Source of the DNA: Lepidostoma basale
Taxonomy: Eukaryota; Arthropoda; Insecta; Trichoptera; Lepidostomatidae
Assembly: GCA_022606425.2 (NCBI GenBank)
Contig: JAHDVF020001054.1
Location: 806,001 to 870,000, forward strand
Reading direction: 5' to 3'
Length of the DNA: 64,000 nt
Made by a program: the position numbers and the translations under genes. Numbering within the stretch: position 1 is the stretch's first letter; each line of letters begins with the position of its first letter. This document shows, piece after piece, positions 21,901 to 32,134 of the stretch. The notes under the pieces are model-generated. The model did not search any database. It had not been told where the DNA came from and worked only from the letters and a program-made list of their open reading frames with translations.

Positions 21901-21904
21901 TTAA

Positions 21905-22260
21905 TGTCTGCTAGACTTTCGCTGTTTCATTAGTTGACAATAAACAATTTTTACGTTTTTGAAATGCGTCATTTTCAATTCAGTTAGTAAAAAATAAAAA
22001 ATGCGTAAAATTCATTATTAATACAGAGGTGGACTCTTGATCATTTCAAACGTTCTGGCTTCTTCTTCTTCCTTTTTTTATTGTTTTTCACCGCTTGTGG
22101 GTGTTCGGGCCAGTCTCAAGTAAGGGTAGGTGGATAAAATACTAACAAAATTCCTGAACCTTAACAGAATTTCGGCTTCTATAAATGTTACAAGAAAAGT
22201 GAAAAATTAATAGTTCTATAAGTTAAGTTGTAACCTTTTTACCTTTCTTCAGAAACAATG
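21905..22260. other. AT-rich stretch, nothing recognised
   Basis: Includes CTTCTTCTTCCTTTTTTTAT near 22,060, possibly the tail of an antisense LINE, but no coding supports it. Confidence 0.3.
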
Positions 22261-22261
22261 C

Positions 22262-22341
22262 TGCCATCGTGCTGGACACGACCCGATTCCTTCTTCATGA
22301 TACTGAACTATTTTCTGCTCATATTGAAGATTGTAAAAAAA
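22262..22341 (+). mobile_element. SINE-2, 3' part
   Basis: GCTGGACACGACCCGATTCC then TTCTTCATGATACTGAACTA and TTCTGCTCATATTGAAGATT match the 3' part of the SINE-2 copy at 42,664-42,795. The tRNA-like head is missing. Confidence 0.65.
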
Positions 22342-22564
22342 CATCGTTTCAAATCCATGGCGTTAGTTATTTATTATTTAAAAAATCTGACATTAAAAAA
22401 TAAATAAAATAAACTACCAAATAATTATAATTTCTAAGACTAAAATTTGATGTGTTTCCATTGTCCTTCAAATCGAATGATATAGTAATTATCCTTTTTC
22501 TAGACTTATTCTCCCTTCATTTAATATTTAAGTTACGATTTCGTATCATTCTATTGTTAAAAAT

Positions 22565-22625
22565 TCGACACTGATGAAGGATGATTACTTTTCGAAACAC
22601 GTTTGTGAAGAGTGTAATAAATTGT
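22565..22625 (+). repeat. CGAAAC-core single arm
   Basis: CACTGATGAAGGATGATTAC then TTTTCGAAACACGTTTGTGA. This is the 'TGATGAAGG ... CGAAAC' arrangement of the 13.8-kb and 61.66-kb hairpins. Confidence 0.55.
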
Positions 22626-22639
22626 CGCCAAAAAAACAT

Positions 22640-22918
22640 ATTTTTCCAAAATTATTAACATACAAGATGTTATCGATTTTGGCGATTTTCGTCACAAGTC
22701 GGATCTGCGTTGTTTTTGCGTCTCTGACCAACATCCGGAGAATCGAATCTGTGTCAGATGCAGCGACGGTACAACTCCTACGGCGGCCTGTAGCCATGGG
22801 CACTCTTCTTGATTCAGCGAGACCACTTCCTTGACAGGCATTCAGATCGACTACATCCATCATACTTGGACTGGAGCATTGCGTATGTATTGTCGGCGGC
22901 ACTTACAGCATCCGGTAA
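22640..22918. other. GC-richer island with open frames, unassigned
   Basis: About 280 bases with clearly higher GC. The minus strand has a 105-codon frame (includes MDVVDLNACQGSGLAESRR) overlapped by an 86-codon plus frame. Neither has a domain I recognise and no splice or promoter evidence was seen. It could be an unknown element or a decayed exon. Confidence 0.25.
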
Positions 22919-22921
22919 TGA

Positions 22922-23140
22922 TTCTAAATAAACTTTAAACTGCAAATATCAGTTATTTAATAAAATAGGGTTATATTTATAACAAGCAAACTATGTCTCT
23001 CACTTCCTCATCATGAATACATCGTAATGATTAAAAGTAAACTTTAAACTGCAAATATCAGTTATTTAATAAAATCAGGTTATATTTATGACAAGCAAAC
23101 TATCACGCTGTCTCTCAATTCCTCAACATTAATACATCGT
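22922..23140. repeat. Two-copy tandem duplication, ~109-bp unit
   Basis: AACTTTAAACTGCAAATATC at 22,931 recurs at 23,040, followed by matching CAGTTATTTAATAAAAT, CAAGCAAACTAT and TCTCTC-ATTCCTCA segments. The second unit continues into the antisense L-A fragment. Confidence 0.8.
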
Positions 23141-23300
23141 GTCATGCATGCACGTTGATTTTTCCGGCTCCTCACGTGGTCGAAATTCATTATTAGATTT
23201 ATTTGATCGTGCCACGTTTTCCAAGCCTTCCTTAATTTCTAGTTCCCTTTGCATAATCAACTTTTTTTTGCCATTCTTTCTTCATTAATTCTTTCCATGC
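23101..23300 (-). mobile_element. L-A LINE 3' end fragment
   Basis: ATTCCTCAACATTAATACAT then GTGTCATGCATGCACGTTGA and GCCACGTTTTCC: complement of the L-A C-terminal coding (RGRPRKTWHD region). Confidence 0.6.
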
Positions 23301-23459
23301 GTAAAACAAATAAAAAAATACACAAATAACAAAATAATAAAAAATCAGACAAATTCAATTCTTAGCCAAGCTCTTTTAGAAAAAGAAAAGAACAAAATCT
23401 TCATATTATATTTTGTTAATAATAGTTAACACGTTTGTTTAGTGGTTTTACTTGGATTT

Positions 23460-23795
23460 AATTTATATAAATTATATAAATTGTGACAAATTTGTTTCGC
23501 CTTGCCAGGGCATTCTCAAACTGAGCAATTCGGACGTTGAATCTAATCGTCTCGGATTTAGACATTTTCAGTTTCAATGCGGTAGTGTTCATTAAAAATA
23601 TAGTGCGAATTCTGGAAAGAGTACGGCCTCACTGACGTCGACATATTTGGGTTCCTTCTGATATGTATGATTTTTTGGTTTCATGTCGTTGTTTTATCTT
23701 TGTTACACCGTTTTGTGTCCAAATGACTCGCCTCAATGTTTTTCGTTTGTTATGTCTTATTTGTGTATTTTATATAAATAAATAAATTCTGCGTA
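23460..23795 (+). mobile_element. L-C LINE 3' end, preceded by a CGAAAC-core arm
   Basis: AATTTGTTTCGCCTTGCCAG (core, about 23,490) is followed by L-C 3' sequence: AATTCGGACGTTGAATCTAA, ACTGACGTCGACATATTTGG and an AATAAATAAATTC tail. Confidence 0.65.
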
Positions 23796-23804
23796 CATTA
23801 TAAA

Positions 23805-24720
23805 ACTAACTAACTAACTAACCATCACACCGTCTCCCCGAAGGGGTAGGCAGAAATAACGGATTGCCACACTTTTCTTTCCTGACATATTTCTCTCGCT
23901 TCCTCAACATTCATACATCGTGTCATGCACGCGCGTCGACTTCTCTGACTCCTCACATGGCCTAACATAATGTTGCAGACTGTCATGGTTTCTACCTTTT
24001 CAAAAATCATTACCTTGAACTTATTAGCATTCATCATCAGATCATTTCGCATGCATACCTCATACATACAGTTCACCAGGACTTGAAGTTCATGCTCGTT
24101 GTCTGCAAGAAGGACAGCGTCATCCGCATACAAAAGACAGCTTACTGACACTCCGCTCATTTTGGAACCTACATCCAACCCTTTCAGCTCTTTCATACAC
24201 TTGTCCATATATAGATTAAATAACCACGGGGACATTACGCAACCCCGTTTGACACCTTTATTGATATCAAACCAGGCTGTAAGATCTCTATTTACTCTGA
24301 CACTAGCAGTGCTTTCCGTGTATAGCGACTTAATTGCCGTGATCAGTTTTGTACTTATTCCATATTCAAACAATATTTTCCACAACTTTACTCTATTAAC
24401 GTAATCATATGCTTTTTGCAAATCGACAAACGCACAGAAAAGTTTGCGGTTTTTGGCCAGAAACTTCTCTGTCAATGTACGAAGTCCAAAAATTTAATCC
24501 ATACATCCTCTGCCATTCATAAAGGCACCTTGCACATCCCAAACTTTGTCACTCGTCAATTTTCTTACTCTTTCTATTAAAATTCTGCCATAGACTTTAC
24601 CAACGACACTCAAAAGACTAATAGCTCTGTGGTTTCCACATTCCATACGCGATCCTTTTCCTTTGTACAGGGGCATAATTACTGCTCTCCTCCAGTCTAG
24701 CGGCGTATATCCCTCCTCCG
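23805..24720 (-). pseudogene. L-A (RTE-like) LINE with reverse-transcriptase domain, internally deleted
   Basis: The most informative L-A copy. From 24,720 leftward it encodes RT finger/palm motifs (YKGKGSRMECGNHRAISLLS, QGAFMNGRGCMD then a stop), motif A (AFVDLQKAYD), KGVKRGCVMSPWLFNLYMD, and the catalytic YADD in SCLLYADDAVLLADN. At about 23,965 the frame jumps, without a shift, from the region after YADD (EKVETMTVCN) to the extreme C-terminus (GHVRSQRSRRACMTRCMNVE), so roughly 200 codons between are deleted. The end is SAYPFGETV and the (TTAG)n tail complement. One premature stop near 24,495. The RTE assignment rests on the tail and RT style. Confidence 0.85.
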
Positions 24721-25137
24721 TGTATTTTATATAAATAAATAAATAAAGAATTCTGCGTACATTATAATATATTATAATTTGGCATCAAGTAAAATAACGT
24801 TCTTGCTACGTTGATTTGAATATCATTAGATTACTACGCATCTCCGCACATGAAGTGTAACTTGATTATTTTATAACAGTAATAAATCTTCATGTGGTTA
24901 CGGCTACTGTAAAATTCTTCAGCTCAATACCCGGGGCAATTTTTTCACCGTTCCTTCTTACCGCACTAATATAATTGTTACAACACGATCACCCGCGTTA
25001 TATCATCGGGGCCGAGAGGCCTGGAGTCCGGCATAGTCCGCATAGCGTCACGCCGTGTCCTCAAAAGGACCAAGCAAAGAATACTAAAATATGTTTTAAG
25101 CGACGCGCCAAAGAAGCAAAGAAATCTTCAAGTATCT
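24721..25137. other. Unassigned stretch
   Basis: Mixed composition; GC-richer around 25,000-25,060 (GGCCGAGAGGCCTGGAGTCC). No feature supported. Confidence 0.3.
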
Positions 25138-25141
25138 ATAA

Positions 25142-25641
25142 CCCTTAAATGCATGATATTTCCAAATTCAAAAGTAAAAATATTTTTATACTAAAATTAG
25201 GTTGAAAATAACGGGAAAAATAATTTTAAAAATATATAAGATTTTTGTGGATTTTATTAATATTTTATTCACTGCATGTTTTGTTTACTTTTTGCAATCA
25301 TTACAAAAAATATAAATTAAAAATTAATAAACAATGGTAGACTCACATTTATGGAATACATACATTTATTTTATTTCGTTTTATATCCAGTAGCACCAAA
25401 GAAAATAAATGTTGAAACTCTCAAAAATGTGACACATCTGCACCCAAGGTTTTTATTTATTTATTAAAATGTCAATTTTTTGCTTACAGAGACATCTACT
25501 CGAATAATTTAAAAACACAATGGCTCGGCGTATTGTTACATTTACGCAACACTATGAATTGGAGTTCATTTATTGCATGTATACAGAGTTATAAGCGCTT
25601 AAATAAATTGTTGCAGATATGCAACAGAATGCATTTAAGGG
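25142..25641. mobile_element. piggyBac-like MITE candidate, 500 bp
   Basis: CCCTTAAATGCATGATATTT at the left pairs with GAATGCATTTAAGGG at the right. Both ends are flanked by ATAA (25,138-25,141 and 25,642-25,645), a 4-bp duplication like a variant TTAA. The interior is AT-rich and non-coding. Confidence 0.55.
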
Positions 25642-25802
25642 ATAACACGATAAAATGAATTTTTAGCATTTTTTTTTAAATTTATTTTACGTACGAAATA
25701 ATATATTCATTTGTTCACATCATTGGTTTTCTGGACCAATACACCACCCCCTTTACTTTACATGACTTATAAGTGAGTGATGACCATTAGTCTAAACATG
25801 TA

Positions 25803-26040
25803 TAGGGTGTTTTTTTAGGGTTTGTTTTTTAAACTAGCAACATTGTTTCTACAGACTGTCCATTAGACAGTTGACATTTGATTTGTAGTCAGTACATTTT
25901 GCCATTTTATCGTAAATAGAATAACGTCAGAAAAACGCTTGCAAATTGTGCAAATTTATATTGAAAATTATGGTTCGCTTGGCCAAACTTGTCGTCACTA
26001 CGTCCATTTTACGGTCGACATAATCGTCCATCGGAGCAAA
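25803..26040 (+). pseudogene. Mariner-like element, 5' fragment
   Basis: TAGGGTGTTTTTTTAGGGTTTG starts a copy of the element at 40.15 kb; the coding start reads SEKRLQIVQIYIENYGSLGQ in broken frame, then TSIL..HNRPSEQIQ-like. It is cut at about 26,040 by, or joined to, an antisense LINE fragment. Confidence 0.6.
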
Positions 26041-26245
26041 TTCAAAAATAACATTCACTTTTAGAGTCCAGGATTCGCAGCCATATAGTAAAACAGATCA
26101 TAGATAACATTTAACCATTATTTGTCGGAGTTTCAAGTTAAGATTATCGTTGCAAAAGAAGGTTCTCATTTTATTAAATGCATCTCGTGCAACTTCAATT
26201 TTGCATTTTATTTCAATGTCCGGGTCCAGCGCTTTAATAAATTGT
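26040..26245 (-). pseudogene. L-J LINE RT C-terminal fragment
   Basis: The minus strand reads KALDPDIEIKCKIEVARDAF, NKMRTFFCNDNLNLKLRQIM, then SKVLLYGCESWTLKVNVIF with stops. This is the segment that follows the palm in LINE RTs. A single copy in the window. Confidence 0.6.
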
Positions 26246-26249
26246 ATGA

Positions 26250-28175
26250 ACACCTTTAATTAATTTATGTTAAGAAATTAATTAAAGAAGTTAGTTTAAT
26301 TGCTTGACACAAATAAACGTTCAAAATAGGAATGCAACCCAAACATTTTAATTTTTAAGGTGAAATTCTTAGAAAAGCTAGTGTAGAGATTTTCTTAATA
26401 CCCCATATCACAATTTTACTATTTCCGTACTATAAATACAAAATTCAGCGTACACATATTATCTACAAAAAAATTAGCTGCGTAGTAAAAAAGAACTGCA
26501 ATTAATATGAATCTGTAAAAAAGTCACAATAATTATATACGCGTTAAATTCTTGCGCTAACACTAAAATATATTATTTTACTTTGAACCTTCTACTTTCA
26601 CTAAATCTCTCCGTAAAGAAAACACGGAGATCTGATTCAATAGTTTCATGTCAAACGTTAAGTAAAAGGCACAACGTTAAAAATGTTGTTTTTTAGCGGT
26701 TTGGTTAATGGTAATACATTACCCCTATTTATTCGTGTGTACATTTTGCAAGACTCATTGAGAAGTTTTTGTATAAAGTAACAGGTGTTCTCAATTCTCG
26801 CAACTCCACCTCGTTCTTGACCGTCAGTAATACTCTGAACTTCCGACAGAACAGTTAACTTCGATCTGGCTTTGGAACTGTTTTTAATTCGAATTTTGAA
26901 AATTTTTAAAAAATCAGAATAATTTCTAAAATCAATAGAACACTTTAAATTTTTTTAATATATATTCTGATTTGATTTATAAAAATATGCAGTGATTTTT
27001 ATTGGATATTTTAAATCTGAAATGTGTTAATGGACAATTTTTTTAATTATTTATAAAAGTGCTTCAATATGTCACCAATGGATTTACGATTATTTTTTGT
27101 AAGTATCCAATTTTCTTTTACTTATATATATCGAATAATTTTTTTTTAATAAAATTTAAATAATAAAAAAATAATCCTAAATTTATAAAATGTACTGATT
27201 TTTTTATTGGTTCAAATGGCGATTTTTTTTTTCTACAATATTTTTTTACGAAATAGCTATAAATTTAATAATTTTGTCCAAATGTTGCGTATGTTTTTTT
27301 AAGTATGATTATACCCACAAAATAAGTAGTAAGTTTTCTTCTCATTTTATGTCGTAAATAGAGTATTTTTCTATTTTTTATCTTACCAGTACTGTACAAT
27401 ATATATTAAATCGTCAAAATAAATTATTCATTAAATTATTAAGTTCGTGTTAAAAGTGAGTCATAAAAAACGATATTTGATTTACCCTATCTTAAAGATT
27501 CTTTGACGTTAAGAAATAATTGTATCTCAATAGAGACGAATATGTAAATGATTTGGAAACAGAATATAGTGGTCGAGGCGTTTTATTAATGCTTAATGAT
27601 TGATACACTCGTAATGGGTAAAATCCAGTATTTGTCTACAGGTATTTTCTATACATTAAAAAAATTCTTTAACGTATAAGATCAAGTTCGCTTTTAATAT
27701 ACTCGTAGTTATAACGATACTAAATAATAATAAAAAGTTTAAAACACAGTTAGTTAAATCAATACACAGATTATTTTCACGTGAGTTGAATATTATAATG
27801 TTGAAATGCATTTTTTTTAAATGTTTTCTTTTGATTATTCTAAAGCCTAGAAAATGAGAGTGAGTTAAGCGTTATTAATTATTATACATATGTAATTATA
27901 AATTATATATTTAAATTTGTCTCTACATGCAGTACCCGTATGGTCCTTCTGAATAACTTTTTTACAAGATTAATAAACCTAATAAAATGCAATCGATACA
28001 AAAAAAAATATTAAAAATAATAAGGCATTAAAAATATAAATTTTAATTAGACAGTAAGTGGCCTAAAATGCTAACTGATTCAGAGAACTTTGATTCAACT
28101 ACGAATTCAATATTCATAATAATAAGTTATAATTTCAATTTAAATACTATTGATAATAATAATGAAATAAACGAT
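26250..28175. other. Long AT-rich stretch, nearly featureless
   Basis: Very AT-rich with poly-A/T runs. The only recognised items are MITE pieces at 27,515-27,600 (ATTGTATCTCAATAGAGACG) and 27,605-27,660 (GGTAAAATCCAGTATTTGTC), remnants of the 12-kb-type MITE. Confidence 0.4.
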
Positions 28176-28179
28176 GTTT

Positions 28180-28285
28180 TTTAACTACTTCCCCTTGTGT
28201 CTTTATTTCGACAGCGACCGGTTTCGCCAGGGTCGCTGGCATTGACAAACTGGTCACCAGACTGTCGATGCCAGCGAGGGTTAAA
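28180..28285. repeat. CGAAAC-core inverted pair, 'ACCGGTTTCGCCAGGG' type
   Basis: GCGACCGGTTTCGCCAGGGT and CGCTGGCATTGACAAACTGG, then CCAGACTGTCGATGCCAGCG and AGGGTT: a short palindrome at GCTGGCAT/ATGCCAGC. It starts after CTTGTGTCTTTATTTCGAC, like the 421 and 45.3-kb copies. Confidence 0.6.
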
Positions 28286-28289
28286 AAAA

Positions 28290-28800
28290 TATTTTAACTA
28301 AGTAAATTATATAACACAGATTTGGGATTAATTCATATAAAAGGTTTTCGTCAGATGAATTCAGATTCAAAGTTTTTGTCTTAACCGTACGTCAATGTTT
28401 TTTAAACGTATAGTTTTTTTTACAAGTATTAAATTGTTTTATTCAAATACTGCTCATTTCACTGGGTTAAGTATATTTATTACTTAATATATGGAATGTA
28501 TGTAAGATTTACTAGGACGAACTCCGTAGAACTCGAGTACTTCAAAAGCACATTTTGTAATCCTTGCGAGGAATGTTGCCCTGAAATATGGTCACACGTA
28601 ATACGATTGCATTAGAAATGTGGATATTAGGAAATTATACCATGCTCAAAGAAAATCAACGTATAGTTAATTGGTGGAAATTACGTGACAAATTAATGTA
28701 TAAAGTATTCTATCCTATTAATTAAAGTATCAATTTTTATTCCTGGTTTCAGTAATGCACTGATATGTTACAAAATTAATTTATAATTAGTGTTTACGTA
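28290..28800. other. Unassigned stretch
   Basis: AT-rich, no coding or shared repeat recognised. Confidence 0.3.
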
Positions 28801-28807
28801 TAATTTT

Positions 28808-29040
28808 CGACCTTCGTGTCAGAGTGGTAACAGCTCTGACTTTCATACCGAAGGTCCCGGGCTCGATCCCCGGCGATGGCAGGGTGTTTGTCACACTGTA
28901 TTTGGTCTGGTGTAGAATTCTCGTGACAATAAAATGGCGATAGATTGGCTACCTATCACATGTAATAAGAATAAATACAATAGCTAAAATAAATTGTATA
29001 CCTGACCTGTTGGGTACAAGGAAAATAATAATAATAATTA
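28808..29040 (+). mobile_element. SINE-1, full-length copy
   Basis: Head CCTTCGTGTCAGAGTGGTAA (A-box region) and GGGCTCGATCCCCGGCGATG (B-box region), body TTTGGTCTGGTGTAGAATTC and AATAAAATGGCGATAGATTG, then ACCTGTTGGGTACAAG and an AATAATAATAAT tail. The best SINE-1 reference in the window. It is not a functional tRNA gene because the acceptor and anticodon arms do not pair properly. Confidence 0.85.
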
Positions 29041-29299
29041 TAATAAAAAGAGTTGGTTTCATTTCCTTGCAAATTACTAAACAAATTTTTTTTAAAAATA
29101 GCATCACAGATTACAATTAAAGAAATGTAATTGCTAAAAAAAAATACTTATTTCGATGTGCAGAAGAGTTATTTAATTGACAAATACTAAAATATTAATT
29201 CACAACTCCTAAAATGTAATGTTCTATTGCAAGACAAAAAACGTAAATTATAAAAATAAAAAAAGCATATCTTAATATGTCTAATTATATTTAGTCAAA

Positions 29300-29460
29300 G
29301 CTGCCTGAGTGATGTATTTGTTTTTGACCAATACATGGAAAAGTGTATGCAAGAACTGAAAGGTATAAACACTGTTTCCAAGATATTTCAGTCAGATGTT
29401 TACTATATGCAAACGATGCCATTGAAATCATTTTATACAGATGAAAACATCTCTTTTACA
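29300..29460 (+). pseudogene. Decayed L-A RT fragment
   Basis: Reads QYMEKCMQELKGINTVSK and CLLYANDAI-like in broken frames, corresponding to YMDKCMKELKG and LLYADDAV of the 23.8-kb copy; the YADD has become YAND. More diverged than other L-A copies. Confidence 0.55.
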
Positions 29461-29995
29461 TTATAATTTTTGAGAGAGAGGTATTTCGTCTTACTAAGGC
29501 AATATTACTTATTTTAATTCATGACAGTACAGAAGATTAACAGGTCATATAAGAAAAACAGTATCCATAGCATTTGACCTAGTGATGAATGTGCCTATGT
29601 TTGAATTGTCTCTTATCAAAGTTATTGTAGAGTTTGATAAAAGCAGCCTCATTCCTGTATTAACTTGAAATTTCTTATCAATAAACATAGCTGGAAGCTG
29701 ACGGTAAAATCTTAATGACGATAATAAAGAGCATGCTACCAAGTTCGTATGTCTCTGAAGCATTATCAAATGAGATGAAAAAAAATAAGAAACACATGGA
29801 AACACTAGTTGTTTCTAAAAAACAATATAAAGTATTTACTGTAGTAAAGGTGGCAGTACATTATATAGTTCTTGTATTAACTTATCTATGAAAGTAAAAC
29901 TTAGACTAGGATTCAGAAGTATTAAAGTAGAGAAAAACGTGCAGGAAAACGACGTATGATAGAATATCAAATGAAAAAATAATAAAATAAAGTAA
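29461..29995. other. Mostly unassigned, with an L-A shred at the end
   Basis: GTAGAGAAAAACGTGCAGGA then AACGACGTATGATAGAATAT (about 29,930-29,970) resembles the L-A 'CGKTTYDRISNE' coding. The rest is not recognised. Confidence 0.3.
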
Positions 29996-29999
29996 ATAA

Positions 30000-30150
30000 T
30001 TAATATAAATGAAGACTCCTGTTTTCTAGAAGTTAAATTATATTTTATGGGAATGACATGTTTCGCCTGTCTAAGGTATTATCAATGATACAACAATTCT
30101 AAACATTTGATAATTCCTTAGACAGGCGAAACATGTCATTCAAGAATCAA
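30000..30150. repeat. Hairpin A, inverted pair
   Basis: CTGTTTTCTAGAAGTTAAAT, ACATGTTTCGCCTGTCTAAG ... CCTTAGACAGGCGAAACATG then TCATTCAAGAATCAATAAAT. The outer part of the right arm is lost. Confidence 0.75.
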
Positions 30151-30204
30151 TAAATAATATTAAAACTGGTAAATGTGTATTTTTTAAATTTAAAACAGAA
30201 ATAA

Positions 30205-30665
30205 TTAATATGAATGAAAACGACTGTCTTTTAGGGGTTTCATTATATTTTAGATGGAATGACATGTTTCGCCCTTCTAAGACATTATCAAAGATCTCAC
30301 ATGTGGGTCATATACTGCGTGGGGAAAAGTACCACATTCTCCAACTAATATTGGAGGGGAAAATTGAGGGACGCCGAGGGCCCGGTAGGAGACAAATGTC
30401 CTGGCTGCGAAACGTGAGGGAGTGGACCGGCATCCAAAGTGTGGAGGAGCTGTTCCAAGCGGCGCAGGACAGGGTCAGGTTCGCTGAGGTGATTGCCAAC
30501 GTTGTGAGGACCCGACAGGGCACTTGAAGAAGAAGAAGTAGAAGAAGACATTATCAAAAATGTCATTCCAACTAAAATATAATATAACTCCTAGAAGACG
30601 GCCGTTTTCATTCATATTAATTATTTAATGTGGAGTTTTACATCATTGTTCAAGAAACAATAAAT
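30205..30665. repeat. Hairpin A copy split by an L-F LINE
   Basis: Left arm to GACATGTTTCGCCCTTCTAA then GACATTATCAAA (30,281-30,292); after the insert GACATTATCAAA repeats at 30,547-30,558. The rest (AATGTCATTCCAACTAAAAT, CTAGAAGACGG) is the outer right arm, without its own core. Tail ACATCATTGTTCAAGAAACA then ATAAATA. Confidence 0.8.
30293..30546 (+). pseudogene. L-F LINE 3' end inserted in hairpin A, with target duplication
   Basis: 5'-truncated insertion flanked by GACATTATCAAA on both sides. It is open for most of its length: HVGHILRGEKYHILQLILEG, KIEGRRGPGRRQMSWLRNVR, EWTGIQSVEELFQAAQDRVR, ending VVRTRQGT before a GAAGAAGAAG tail. This is the usual C-terminus of a LINE RT protein. Relatively young, since the frame is intact. 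Confidence 0.85.
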
Positions 30666-30839
30666 AAAATTATATTCTGTAAAATTTATTGAATAATAAT
30701 GCTAACAAAATAACGTTTAAATTAATTACAGCTCTGCACAAAGTTCTCCTTATAGATAAATATATTTTTCCAATTAGATAATTGAAATGCACGACCCGTA
30801 AGAAATAATATCTATAAACTCGTAAGTCATAGACAATGA

Positions 30840-31435
30840 AACATTTAATTATAGTACAATAGACAATACTGGCTACTTGGCATAGAAGTGCCTATTTCTC
30901 AGGCCAAATGATTCATTATTCTTAATAATTATATGGTTGCCCAACCTATTTCGTTGGCCACGCATCGCATTAATTATTTTACCGTTAACTTATGACCTTA
31001 TTATCCAGCATTTCGTTCTTTAGTTGGTGTGTTTAACTTTGATCCAAAGATTATATTATTTTAAACACCCACGTTCCAACACCTAACTAGATTGAGTATC
31101 AGATTAAATTATGTAAATTTTTGATCTTTGACCTCAAAGATACCGTTGTCTTAATTGATTAAAGTTTTAGGTTAAACCAATATTCAACAAACTGCAATAA
31201 TATTTGAATAATTTCTTCAATATTATTTTTAAGTTCTTGCTGGTTAAGTGCCTAATTACAGCTAATTTAAAAAACAGTGGATACGTGTAACATACATTAA
31301 ATAAACACAAAAGTCCGGATCGTCCATTTCAACCTGTGCAACATTATACATTATGTACTAAATTAAAAAAAAAACTGTGGATTCGTGGAACATAAATTAA
31401 ATAGACAATATGTGCACTATCTAAAAAGAACATTT
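30840..31435. other. Interior of the foldback-like structure
   Basis: AT-rich; no coding or known motif. Two near-repeats (ACAGTGGATACGTGTAACAT and ACTGTGGATTCGTGGAACAT, about 31,275 and 31,373) show local duplication. Confidence 0.35.
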
Positions 31436-31439
31436 TGTG

Positions 31440-31702
31440 TTAAATTATTATTATTTTGTTATTTTATTTTATATCATTGTATTTTATATTATTTGTTTTA
31501 GATTTATTTTGTGGGTGTTGGACGATCGAAGTGTGCGCGGGAGATGCCTATTGGTGGCGATGGGGTTCGCAACCCATCACACCGCGTCTCCCGCGGGGCG
31601 AAAAGAGAAGGATGGAGTGCCGCATTAGTGAAAGTGTGACAGTCCATTCTTTCTGCCTACCCTTTCGGGGAGACGGCGTGATGATTAGTTAGTTAGTTAG
31701 TT
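31440..31702 (+). mobile_element. SINE-3, full copy with L-A-type 3' end
   Basis: TTGTGGGTGTTGGACGATCG, GCGGGAGATGCCTATTGGTG, GCGATGGGGTTCGCAACCCA and CACACCGCGTCTCCCGCGG make the body; the last ~60 bases (TTCTTTCTGCCTACCCTTTC, GGGGAGACGGCGTGATG) and the (TTAG)n tail are those of L-A. Non-coding. Nearly the same sequence occurs inverted at 46.66 kb. No clear tRNA head, so SINE-like or a short non-autonomous RTE. Confidence 0.8.
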
Positions 31703-31999
31703 AGCAATAATACTCGATAGATGACGAATATTGGTGACATATTTTATAAGAAAGTTATGTTTATTTGAAAAACCTAAAAATTAATTGTTGATGGTCTATA
31801 ACTTATGTAGATAATATTTCTTACGGGTCATGCATTTTAATTATATAATTGACAAAAATAATTATCTTTAAGGAGAACTTAGTGCAGAGCTGTAATTGAT
31901 TTTAATTCAAACGATATTTTGCTGCCATTATTATTATATAAATTTTACATTATATCATTTTATTTATTGTTTCTCGAACAATGGTGTAAAACTCCATAT

Positions 32000-32130
32000 A
32001 TAACTAATACGAATGATCATTACAGTTCATAAGAATGACATATCGTGTCTTTCAAAGGCACTATCTAACTATCACTATCACCTTAGAAAGGCAAAACATG
32101 TAATTTCCATAAACTACATTAAAATCTTTA
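32000..32130. repeat. Hairpin A, diverged pair
   Basis: ACGAATGATCATTACAGTTC, ATGACATATCGTGTCTTTCA ... CACCTTAGAAAGGCAAAACA then TGTAATTTCCATAAACTACA. Forms the right outer end of the 30-32-kb structure. Confidence 0.6.
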
Positions 32131-32134
32131 TAAA

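Larger units (their letters stand above)
30600..32030. mobile_element. Foldback-like structure with ~240-bp inverted arms
   Basis: Left arm about 30,600-30,838 and right arm about 31,790-32,030 are inverted copies: CAGCTCTGCACAAAGTTCTC against GAGAACTTAGTGCAGAGCTG, and GCACGACCCGTAAGAAATAA against TTATTTCTTACGGGTCATGC. The arms run on into the hairpin A tail and arms on both sides. The interior is AT-rich and holds a SINE-3. No transposase seen. Confidence 0.7.

Noticed and set aside
23805..23825. TTAG repeats as telomere-like DNA
   Set aside because: Always 3-5 units, always at the 3' end of L-A or SINE-3 copies, so they are retrotransposon tails.
28808..28880. tRNA gene at the head of SINE-1
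   Set aside because: A and B boxes are present, but the cloverleaf arms do not pair and the same SINE body follows at every copy.
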